From Poa pratensis (taxonomy: Eukaryota; Streptophyta; Magnoliopsida; Poales; Poaceae): a DNA stretch of 64,000 nt. The DNA is taken from NCBI GenBank assembly GCA_947311845.1, contig CAMZMU010000055.1, positions 19,067,040-19,131,039 of the forward strand, written 5' to 3'. The notes beneath the pieces are model-generated. The model had not been told where the DNA came from, did not search any database, and saw nothing but the letters and a program-made list of their open reading frames with translations. The position numbers and the translations under genes are program-made. Every line of letters starts with the position of its first letter. Within the stretch, counting starts at the first letter, position 1. Positions 1 through 9,058 of the stretch are shown here, one piece after another.

Positions 1-2
1 GG

Positions 3-758
3 GGAATAATCTCTCGGTTCGGGGTGCCTCATAGCATTATCACCGACAATGGCACTAACTTGTCGCAAGGCGAAGTCGAGGAATACTGTTATAAGCATGG
101 TATCCGCCTAGATCTAGCCTCCGTCGCGCATCCGCAAGCAAACGGTCAAGTAGAGCGTACAAATGGTTTAGTCCTACAAGGAATCAAACCACGTCTCGAA
201 GTACCATTGCACAGAGCGGCTGGGGCTTGGGTGGATGAATTGCAGTCTGTCCTTTGGAGTTTACGCACAACTCCAAACAGATCAACCAAGTTTACTCCTT
301 TCTTCTTAGTCTATGGCGCAGAAGCAGTGTTGCCAACCGACATGATGTACGATTCTCCCAGAATCCAAGCCTACGTCCAGGAGGACGCAGAAGATGCAAG
401 ACAGGATGGCCTTGACCTACTTGATGAAGAACGAGATGTTGCCCTTGCGCGATCCGCCATCTATCAGCAAAGTTTGAGGCGTTATCACAGCAGAAGGGTG
501 AGGCAAAGAAGTTTTAGAGTGGGTGACCTGGTTCTCCGCCTAATCCAAGATAGAAAGGGCTTGCATAAGTTATCCCCGCCTTGGGAAGGACCTTTTGTGG
601 TCAGTAAGGTGTTGCTCAATGGTTCTTATTACTTGGTCGATGCACGTGACGGATACAAGAAGAAGCGAGGTCGCAAGCGCAAAAGGAAGGTTGACGACAA
701 GTACGAAGAAACCAAGCGACCCTGGAACATTGAGCAGCTACGTCCTTTTTACACTTAG
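3..758 (+). CDS. Gypsy integrase, C-terminal part (pol of Tat-1)
   Basis: This is the last 250 or so residues of a Ty3/Gypsy polyprotein; the frame is open to the window edge, so the start is missing. The integrase joins element cDNA to host DNA in the nucleus. The second catalytic Asp is in SIITDNGTN and the catalytic Glu is in [11 protein letters not shown], 35 residues apart as expected for the D,D35E core. A GPY-like segment follows (PPWEGPFVV), then a basic stretch (KKKRGRKRKRK) and the ending WNIEQLRPFYT before TAG, typical of Tat-type pol. No chromodomain is seen. The first catalytic Asp is off the window. No stop or frameshift interrupts the visible part. Confidence 0.9.
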   Translation, partial: GIISRFGVPHSIITDNGTNLSQGEVEEYCYKHGIRLDLASVAHPQANGQVERTNGLVLQGIKPRLEVPLHRAAGAWVDELQSVLWSLRTTPNRSTKFTPFFLVYGAEAVLPTDMMYDSPRIQAYVQEDAEDARQDGLDLLDEERDVALARSAIYQQSLRRYHSRRVRQRSFRVGDLVLRLIQDRKGLHKLSPPWEGPFVVSKVLLNGSYYLVDARDGYKKKRGRKRKRKVDDKYEETKRPWNIEQLRPFYT

Positions 759-1296
759 CAATTTCCACATTGTAATAAGTACTATATGATTATGAAATAA
801 AAGTCTGTGGTTTGCTCATTCAGTTTTGGGATCATGCCATCTTTTGTCTTTTCTCGCAATCATATATCTGTTGTCATAAAAGTTACCAAATAAAATAAGT
901 TTTGCTCCGTGCTAAGGTCCAAACTTTTTTGACATTTGCCGTCTGCCGGCTAAAAAACGCAAACAATCTTTGCACCGCCTAATATGCTTATCTGTCTGTT
1001 TGTATGTGGGTCGCCTAGTAGTATGTCGTTGGCACCAACATGCTGGCTTTGGTCTCTGAGTCTAAATTAGTTGGTATTGCACCTGGTTGGCTCAGCTAAA
1101 GTAACTAAGATGAGGTTCCGCCAACATATGAAAAAGCTAAACATGCAGGCGAGATACATATTAAGGCGGGCCACTTAAGTAAGCCTACCGCCAAGTGTAG
1201 CATAAAAGTTGGCCCATAAATATTTACAACCCAAAATAAAGTTTTATGCGTTAACAGATTAACGCAGTGTTTTGTGCTGCCTTTGCAGGAGGAAGT
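759..1296 (+). other. Tat-1 spacer between pol and the antisense gene
   Basis: This is non-coding spacer between the integrase stop and the convergent stop of the minus-strand gene. The base composition is mixed, and no tandem repeat or reading frame is convincing. Because both genes end here, it should hold poly(A) signals for both; AATAAA-like words occur near 797 and 1236 but are weak evidence. Confidence 0.5.
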
Positions 1297-4200
1297 CTAA
1301 GGGATTGCCGCCTTCGTAGAGCTGGTGGAGAGATCCTGGGGGCTAACGCCGGCATTCTTGGGGCTGGCTCCGCCATCCTTGGGGCTGCGCTTGTCGGTTC
1401 CGGCTTCGCCTTCTTCGCCGCGGGAAGCTTCAGGATCTGCCAAGGAGGGATCAGCAACGGCAACATGCGGGTCCGGGTGTTCCTTGTAGAACTTGCGGAT
1501 GTCAACCATGTTGGCAACCCGGGTCGCATAGCCGCGAACAGACCGCAGCACGTCCTGCATCACGATGGCTTGGCTGTTTTCGTCTTCGGTGGGGAAGTAC
1601 TCGGTGACTTGATGAATATCAGCCTCCGGGTACCACGCCGCCGTCATCGCCAATGCCAACTTGGCACCGCCTCGTGCTGCTGAGCGTAGTGTGTTGTCGT
1701 GTTCAGCTGTCGCCTTCTCCAGCAACTCCGGCAGAGCATCGAAGATGACGGGATCGCCGTCTTCCCCAGGGTAGAACTTGGCGGCAAATGATTTGCCGGC
1801 GCCGACAATCTGGTTGACGATTTCGCCAATTTTCAAGATCCGAGCAAGGCGCGGCGTTGTGGCCAGGTCATCTCCCAAGCTAGCCGGCACTGCACAAACA
1901 CAAAGTTACACACTGCAGCTTCAAGTATCAAGAAAGCAAGGTGACAAAATGAAGGACTGGAGGCATACCCAAGACATGGTCGTGGATGGCGTTGACCTCA
2001 TCCAGATGGTTCTCAAGCGTTTCTTGGGCTAGCTGGACCGCCTTTGACAGTTGGTCCTGCTGCTCCTTGGCGTTCTTGTTCACCTGGTCAAGGTTGTTGC
2101 TCATGGCCTCAAGTTGTCCAGTCAACTTGCTAACTTCGGCAGCATGAGCCAACGCACGATCATCCAGCTCCTTGGCGTGATCCGCCTTCAGCTTGGTCAC
2201 CAGCCCGGCAAGATCTGCAGCTTCGTTCATCAAAGCTTGCATGTCAGTGGAGTTCTTGAGAATATCTTGCGCAGTGTTTAATAATTCTACAAATAAAAAG
2301 AAAAGACGACTAAAATACTTGTCGGAAAAGGAAAAGAAGTCGGACGAAAAGAAGGCAAAGAAAGCTTTGTCACCTTCATCCTTCTTGCGAGCTTCTTCCA
2401 AACTCGCAATTTGGGCGTTCTTCAACTCCACGTCCTGCTGCAGTTCCTCGCATTCCTTCTTCTTCATCTCTTGAGCACGAAATAGCTCAAGATTGGAAGC
2501 AAGAACGGCCTGCATGCACGAAAGCAACATTATGGTTAGCGCTATTTAGTCAACGAGACCACTTTGCCGGCTAAATTTTTCAGCCGCCAAAGTGCTCGGG
2601 GGCTGGGACCATAGGCTATTTTACCTCAAGTTGTCCGTGCAGGGTGTCGTGGAGTTCGTCCATGTGTGCGTACCAGTTGCGGGTACCGTCACGCATGGTC
2701 TTCAGTGTTTGCCGGGGGTCTTGCAACCCTTTGCCAGGTTGGGAGCCAGGATGAGTGGACGATCCGCCTTGTTCGGCCGCCATCTGGTCATCCATCTCCT
2801 GCTTCATGGCGATAAATCGAGCGGCATCACTAGCCGAAGCTTCAGCCGTCTTGGAAAAAGTTATGCCGGCAACTGATTTCTTGCCCGCCATCTTCTCTGT
2901 AGCCGCCTCTGCGGTACCGGCAGCTGTGTACGTTCCCTGGCACACAACCACGGGAACGCCAACTGTGGGCGTTGTCGGCGCAGCAGCTGGAGAAGAACGT
3001 GGTGGCTTGCCCCTGCCGGCAGCAATCTTCAAGTTGGAGCGGAGTTTGGGCATGGTAGGCTTGCCTCTGTAAGCAGAAACATGCAAGTTTGTCAGCACAA
3101 ACATATTAAAATATCCAAGTCAGGGAAGCCAAAGTTTGCTAACCGCTTCAAGGGAACGTTCCCCACGGTCTCATCCTCTGCGTCGGCAGAGGTGGCCGCC
3201 TTCTTCCTCTTCTCCAAATCCTTGGTGGAGGAGCTCAGCTTGCGCTTCTTCGACTTGCTGGCACCTGTATCATACCAGTTTGGGGCCAGCTCGTCCTCTC
3301 CCAAGGTTTGTAGCTGAAAAGGAAGCAAGACAATATTAATTCAGTACCTAGTGGGCAAGGATGTTAGTGAAATAACAAAGTAGCTTTCACTTACCGCTGG
3401 GGCTGGGTTGTTATGAGTGAACATGGCGACGCCTTCAGCCGCCTTCACCGACAGAGGCTTGATAAGCTCTCTAAGCCGGTACTCCAAGGCATCCTGATCA
3501 AGGGTGCTGTTGCCGGCGTCGTCCGCCTTGTACTCGCACATCTTCAGTGGGCGATGGCGGAGAGGCATAATCTTCCTCGACACCCAGCAGATGACGGTGT
3601 CAACTCCATCAAGTTCTTCCGGCAAGCTGCTGAGCGGCACTTTTGCTGTCCAGCAAGCCTTGTGGGTTGGCGGACCGTTGACGAAGGCTGGCATCCCTTG
3701 CGTGCTGTCAGGTGTCGGGATGTCCTTGCAGTAAAAGAAAGTGCTGGTCCAGTGCTTCACCGACTCGATGTATGGTATTTTTGGGTACCAGTCGGGTTGG
3801 CGGCAGTTGAACGTAACACTACCGCAGGTTGCTAGGTGGCCGCCTGGTATGGTTTGCCGGCGGCACAGGAAGCAGTACTTAAACAGCTCTATGGACGCAG
3901 CTATGCCTAAGTACCCTTCGCACAAAGCCTGGAAGCCGGCTAGCACTAGAATACTGTTGGGCGCTATGTTGTGTGGCTGCAGCCCATAAAAACTAAGCAC
4001 CGCCAAGAAGAAGGCGGAAAGCGGCAGAGACATACCGCGAAGGCTATGCGAAGCCAACATGACACGCTCGCCGTCTTGGGGGTCAGGCACTGCCTCGTCG
4101 CCTGGAACCCTCCAGGAGCATTCCGTCTTTGGCGGAATGTATCCGCTTTCCTCCAGTTCCTTCAGATATACTGACGTCATAACTGACGGTAGCCAGTACC

Positions 4201-4506
4201 TGGAACCCAGGTCTCCAGCCTCTTCCTCCCTCGACGTCGTCATCCTCGTCGGCGGCAGATTCCGCCGCGGCCTCTGAGCTGGTAGACGCGAGGGATGGGA
4301 GGGGAAAGGTTGGAGCGGCGGTTGCAGGCGCCGTCGGAGCTGGGAAGAAGTAGAAACCCCGCCCGTGGCCACGGTGGCCGCGGGAGAGGTCATCAATGCG
4401 CCTGCAGGCACCGCCGCCGCCGCTGGAACAGATCCAGATCCGGCGGGGTCGAAGAGGCCGCAGCCAGTGCCGCCGTCGCTCCCGCATCCTGCTGAGTGCC
4501 CGCCAT
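1297..4506 (-). CDS. Antisense accessory gene of Tat-1 (putative gypsy-type transposon domain plus coiled coil), six exons
   Basis: Exons read on the minus strand are about 4506-3395, 3313-3144, 3066-2625, 2509-2374, 2286-1969 and 1889-1297. All five introns start GT, end AG and join in frame. The first exon holds a conserved block (YLKELEESGYIPP, LSFYGLQPHNIAPNSI, CLCRR-like residues, YIESVKHW) like the plant 'putative gypsy type transposon' family. Exon 2 is basic (SKSKKRKLS), exons 4-5 are heptad-rich and probably coiled coil, and exon 6 holds ARGGAKLALAMTAAWYP before an acidic tail. The N-terminus is uncertain: the ATG at 4506 opens a frame that stops soon, so a frame change or another start is likely between 4500 and 4200. 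Function is unknown; proteins of this class are annotated only by similarity. Confidence 0.7.
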
Positions 4507-5048
4507 TTAGGGGAGAGGGCGCTGCTCGTGCTCGCCGGAGTTGAGTTCGAGGAGGAGTTGAGCTCGGGAAGGTGAGGAGGCCACGGTGGGTGTGCGAATG
4601 AGGAAGAAGTGCATCGATGTGCCCTTTGGAGGTATTTATCCCCACGCGCCAAGATCCGTGTCTAAAATTAGGGGGACGCGAGATTTCCGCCACGTGCCCA
4701 CGATTTGCACGTCGTGGCAACGGCGTCTGCGGCCTCGCTCCAATTTCTGTGCGTGGTGGAGAAACCATCATGACGCATGCCCAAGTCCAAACTGTCGTGG
4801 ACTGCATGGCGTCATCCGTCAGCATTTGACGAGCCTAGTCAATTGACAAGACTGGTGCCAGGAAGATTCCTGACAATGGTCAGGCCGTCTTTCCCATGAT
4901 GGCGGCAAGTTGTCCGACTACTTTAGGCGGACCGCCGCTTACTTTCAACTATGGAATGCTTCAAGCTCTTCAGATGCTTACAAGACAAGGCGGACGTTGC
5001 CGACAAAGAAGACGGCGCCTGAAGAACTCGAACCCTCCCAGGGGCTAA

Positions 5049-5569
5049 TGTTGGGGATATAGCTACTAGGGGTATCACCAGCATGGATCAATCCGGCTAG
5101 TCCAGGGTGGCCCGCAGTGGTGGTGAAGGCTTTGCCTACCGGGCGGCCCAGATAGCTGACGACCAAGGAAGGCGGATGCCGGCAAGGAGGAGGCCCAAGA
5201 CTGAAGCCCATGAAGCCACCAAGACCAAGACGGAAGGCGGCATACTTGCCGGCTAGGTTTAGGACTCCGTATACTTGCTGGATACGTATTCACCTTGTAA
5301 CCCTAGGTCCAGCCGCCTATATAAGCTGGACCTCGGGACGCCTTTAGGGCAACTCTTTGATAGACAACCAGTTCATTGTAACCTGTTCACGGCGATATTG
5401 CCTTATAGTGAGTTATAGCAGCACGTAGGGCACCGCCACCGCCGTGGTGCCTGAAGCTGGGTAAACCGCCGTGTACAATCTCGACCTTGACGACGTCCAC
5501 CTTCTTGCCCTACGTTCACCCTCGGCTAGCAGGACCCCGTCTCCTATCCAAAATGCCGATACGACGACA
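5049..5569 (+). repeat. 3' LTR of Tat-1
   Basis: This 521-bp LTR begins TGTTGGGGATATAGC and ends CGACGACA, so it has TG...CA ends. It follows the purine-containing stretch CCAGGGGCTAA and contains a TATA box at 5318-5325. The last ~110 bp (CCTACGTTCACCCTC, GCTAGCAGGACCCCG) resemble the U5 region common in Tat-type grass LTRs. The right boundary is supported because the coding frame of the interrupted Tat-2 gene resumes at once after 5569. Confidence 0.85.
5318..5325 (+). promoter_or_regulatory. TATA box in the Tat-1 LTR
   Basis: TATATAAG lies about 270 bp into the LTR, where a U3/R promoter is expected. Transcription would start roughly 30 bp downstream. Confidence 0.6.
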
Positions 5570-8034
5570 GGAGGCCTGAGGATTGGGTGGAATTTGTCAG
5601 CCGCGTGACTGAGGAGAAGGACATCTCCTTCGATAAGGTGGGGCTTGCCCCTTTCAGTGTTAACAACAAGCCTTTTGAGGTAACTCCTCTTCTCTGTCTT
5701 TTCACCTTCATAGTTGAGTCGCATTCCTTTTCTTTACACTGCAACTTATATTTCTCTCATCCAGGCTGACGAGAACTACTGGTCGCTGCCTGCGACTGTC
5801 GCCGGCACTGCTGCTCCCAAGCGTGCCGCACGAAAGAAGTTGCTGCCCACTCTAGGGGGCAGCGAGACCGCTGATATCCCTTCTGTTGCCTCTGCGGCCT
5901 CAGATGATGAAGAGACCGAACTGGACGAGGACGTGAGCCCAACGCCAGCCGCGAGTTCTGTTGCCGCGGCTAAACCAACTCCCCGTAGAGCCTCCAAGAG
6001 GCTATCTCGTGAAGAACCAGAGGTTGATGCTCTGGAAAACCCCGAGGCCACGAAGCGTCGCAAACCTGTTACGGGCGCGATCTCCTTTGTTGCCAGGCGT
6101 GCTTTCAAAGCTACCGCCTCTGCTGAAGAAGACATGGGTCCCCACTCTGGTAATTTCTGCTGTCTTGTCATCTTGAATGCTTATTCTTTTTCCTCTACTG
6201 ACACGTAAAACTTTTACTCGCAGATTCTGGGACCCAAGGCCTGTCCTCACCATCAAGTGGTGAACTTATGGCCTTTGTGAAGATGGCTCCAGAGTTAGTA
6301 ACTTTTCCCTGTGCTTTCAATACTTTTATTCTGGCTTATGTTCTTCTTCTTCTCATAATGCCCTTGCTTTTTACAGAAGTGCGGTTGAACCCGCGACTGA
6401 GCCTGGAACCGCGGTTGAGCCGCATTTATCACCTGTGGCTCATACCGCCATGGTAGAGGGCGTGGCCACCACTGATGACCTGGCCACGGTTCCTGTTGTT
6501 GACACAGCCACCCAAGAGGTGGCTCTGGAGGATAGAACGGATCCCCTTATGATCCAGGACGTGGAGAGGGTCAACCCCTCCTCCATAGATGTAATGGCCA
6601 AGGATGCTGATACGCCAGTGGTTGAGTCGCCAGCGGCGGACAATCTGCGGCCGCCCATTCCACATGCTGAGGTTGCTTCTTCCTCCTCCACAAGCCGCGC
6701 TGAGAAACTGTCAGAGGCTATCATTGCCTCAAATGACAAGCAAGCCATGGAGCTCCGCAAGGCACTATCTGACCTGTCTGCGGCTTATAAGGTAAACTTC
6801 TATCTCCAGTTATCTGTCTCTAGCCCCCAAGGATCAAGTTTCTTCTTTGACTGTAAAGGGAGACTTGATGCTTCTCTTTTAGCTGTTTGACATATACTTA
6901 CTGACTGACGTTCCCTTCATAGGAGGAACTAAGCTCCATAACAGCTGCCAAAATTGCCTTGGAAAAGCAGCTGGGGGATACTCCTCTGAGCTGGAGAGGC
7001 TACGCGAGCTCCTTGGCCAGCGTGACGCTGAGCTAAAGAAGAGGGAAACCAGGATGGGCGAGCTATCTGATGAAAGCTTCAAGTTTTCTGAGCAAGCCAA
7101 AAATACCGAGCTGCGACTTAAAGCTGTTGAAGAGAAATTCCATGAGAGGGTCCAGCAGCTGGAGCTCCAAGTCAGCGCTCAGAAAGACGCCATTGCTGAT
7201 GTCAATGAGGACGCAAGGCTGAAGGCCATTTCCATTGGCGAACTTGAGAAAAATTGAAGAAAGTTTCTGATGCCCATAACCTCGTCCACGCCAAAGTGTG
7301 CATCATGACTCAAGAATTAACTGGTATGTATTGCGACTTGTAACTGCATCTTTTTTCTCTATTATCTTTGTCTGTGTGTTGTAGAGCTGACGGAGACATG
7401 CCTTGATGTAGGTGAAGATGCCAAGGATCAGCGCGGCAGTACTCAGGAGCAGCTGGAGTATATCCGCGATTTTTCGCGAAGAACTTGTGACGCCTTGAAA
7501 TCACTGTCTAAGTGCCTGCTGCCGACCAAGCCAGTCCCTGGTGATTCTGAAGGGCTGCTGAAAAGACTGCTTAGGGCGCCTCAGTTCTTTTTGGACTGGA
7601 AAGAGTCCTCAGCTCGCACCGGCACGGCTCATGTTCTTGCTTTGGCCAAGACGTACTATCCTTCTTTTGATGCTGCCAAGGTTGCAAAAGGTAGGCCCTC
7701 GAAGAAGGTGGATGGCACCGAACTGACGGCCTCAGAATATGCGACAACTTGGAAGGATATGCGCGGCCATGCGACTGAACTGGTGGAGGGGATTGATCTT
7801 GCGACCTATATGGGCAAGTATAACGCAGATGGAAGCAGATGGGAGAAGTTACCCGCTCCGTCGTCCAGCGCGGTGATTCCGCAGGACAAGAACCCCTCTC
7901 CAGGCGTATCCAGCTCTGCAGCCCCCAAGCCCGCGACTGAAGAGCCCTCCAGCGAGCCTGCGACTGCTCCTTCTGGCAAGCTTGGTAAGCCGCCTGTTCC
8001 TCCTTCCCACCGGCCAAAAGCTGCGCACAAGTGA
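5570..8034 (+). pseudogene. Antisense accessory gene of Tat-2, interrupted by Tat-1, six visible exons
   Basis: Exons are 5570-5679, 5765-6149, 6224-6293, 6377-6791, 6923-7323 and 7385-8034, all with GT-AG introns and consistent phases. Exon 1 is cut by the Tat-1 LTR. The protein reads WVEFVSRVTEEKDISFDKVG, then Ser/Ala/Glu-rich low-complexity segments with KRRK, then a long charged coiled coil in exon 5, then a C-terminal domain with ARTGTAHVLALAKTYYP and a Pro/Ser-rich tail. That domain matches the ARGGAKLALAMTAAWYP block of the Tat-1 antisense gene, so the two are distant homologues. Two one-base frame breaks sit in exon 5, beside a G run near 6972 and an A run near 7250. These, plus the missing start, make it a pseudogene. 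Function is unknown. Confidence 0.75.
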
Positions 8035-8506
8035 AGAAGAGAAAACAATGGTTTGATGGCCTTGGCCCTTAGCGGTCTGTAATAATTGTTAGAGTTTATG
8101 TGTCATAAGACAATTTTATGGTTTGCTTAAGTACTCTTGGCAGTACATGTTTCGACCAATAGGCTGGTCCTTATGATTTGTCTCGGTTTTTCCTCACTTA
8201 GGCCCTTGCGCGGCTCAGTATTTCCCAGGTAAAAAGTGCGTGTTCAGGGTCGAGAGCGGCCATGATAGGCAATCAAACTCGATTGACGCCACACCCCCAG
8301 TACTTTGGCCGCATTGTGCAAGTCGCATCCAAGAGAGGTTGAGTATAATCACGATAAATGCCACTTGTTTGGCGATCCCAAGGAATAGGCCGCGCTAAAA
8401 AGCTGCCGCACCCCCAAGGGACCAATGATTAAAAAATAAAAGACTCACAACTCAATTGGTAGTTTGAGATGCTTTATTTCAGAATCATTATATGATACAT
8501 AGGGTC
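8035..8506 (+). other. Spacer between the Tat-2 antisense gene and the hairpin array
   Basis: This is the presumed 3' UTR of the antisense gene. It contains motifs such as GGTCGAGAGCGGCC and AGTCGCATCC but no reading frame. The element as a whole is rich in GCGACT/AGTCGC words, and the array motif may derive from the same composition. Confidence 0.5.
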
Positions 8507-8954
8507 GGTCGCGCCTAGGTGGCGACCAGAAGTGATGCTTGGGTCGGTTGCGCCTAGGTGGCAACCAGAATTGGGTCGATCGCGCCTAGGTGGCGATCAG
8601 AGATGTTACATGGGTCGGTCGCGCCTGAGTGGCGACCAGAATTGGGTCGGTTGCGCCTAGGTGGCAACCAGAGATGTTACATGGGTCGGTCGCGCCTGAG
8701 TGGCGACCAGAATTGGGTCGGTTGCGCCTAGGTGGCAACCAGAGATGTTACATGGGTCGGTCGCGCCTGAGTGGCGACCAGAATTGGGTCGGTTGCGCCT
8801 AGGTGGCAACCAGAGATGATACATGGGTCGGTCGCGCCTGAGTGGCGACCAGAATTGGGTCGATCGCGCCTAGGTGGCGATCAGAATTGTTGCATTGGGT
8901 CGGTCGCGCCTAAGTGGCGACCAGAATGGGGTCGATCGCGCCTAGGTGGCGATC
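8507..8954. repeat. Tandem array of 13 perfect short hairpins
   Basis: Thirteen units of about 30-40 bp each carry two 6-bp arms separated by a 9-nt loop, GCCTAGGTG or close variants (GCCTGAGTG, GCCTAAGTG). Arms come in three forms: GGTCGC/GCGACC (6 units), GGTTGC/GCAACC (4 units) and GATCGC/GCGATC (3 units). Both arms always change together, so every stem pairs perfectly. Spacers alternate between AGAATTGGGTC-like and AGAGATGTTACATGGGTC-like sequences. Stem positions include 8507-8527, 8546-8566, 8578-8598, 8617-8637 and 8934-8954. Tandem repeats in the 3' region of Tat/Ogre-type elements are known; the compensated stems are the unusual part. The array lies between the end of gag-protease and the antisense gene. 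Confidence 0.9.
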
Positions 8955-9058
8955 AGAATTGAAGCTTTTTTAGCCCTGAGTGGCTTGCTTGATGATGTAA
9001 ACTCTTAATAATTTTGCTGCGACTGCTGATGGCAACTCGCGATGCCTGGGATGTGTCC

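Larger units (their letters stand above)
1..5569 (+). mobile_element. Tat-lineage Ty3/Gypsy LTR retrotransposon Tat-1, cut off by the left edge
   Basis: Visible parts in order are the end of the pol integrase (to 758), a spacer, a spliced gene on the opposite strand (1297-4506), a purine-containing stretch ending GGGGCTAA just before 5049, and a 3' LTR (5049-5569). An extra antisense gene between pol and the 3' LTR is a known trait of some Tat-lineage elements such as maize Grande. The right junction GGAGG (5570-5574) is the expected place for a 5-bp target duplication, but its partner lies outside the window. The element interrupts an exon of the Tat-2 antisense gene, so it is younger than Tat-2. 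Gag, protease, RT and the 5' LTR are not visible. Confidence 0.85.

Noticed and set aside
4786..4800. ACTGTCGTGG resembling the Tat-2 LTR edge (TGTCGTGGG at 12463)
   Set aside because: Similarity stops after ten bases and the site lies within Tat-1; not a boundary.
8507..8954. CRISPR-like regular array
   Set aside because: Units are adjacent hairpins with near-constant short spacers, the host is a plant nuclear genome, and no cas genes exist. It is a retroelement tandem array.
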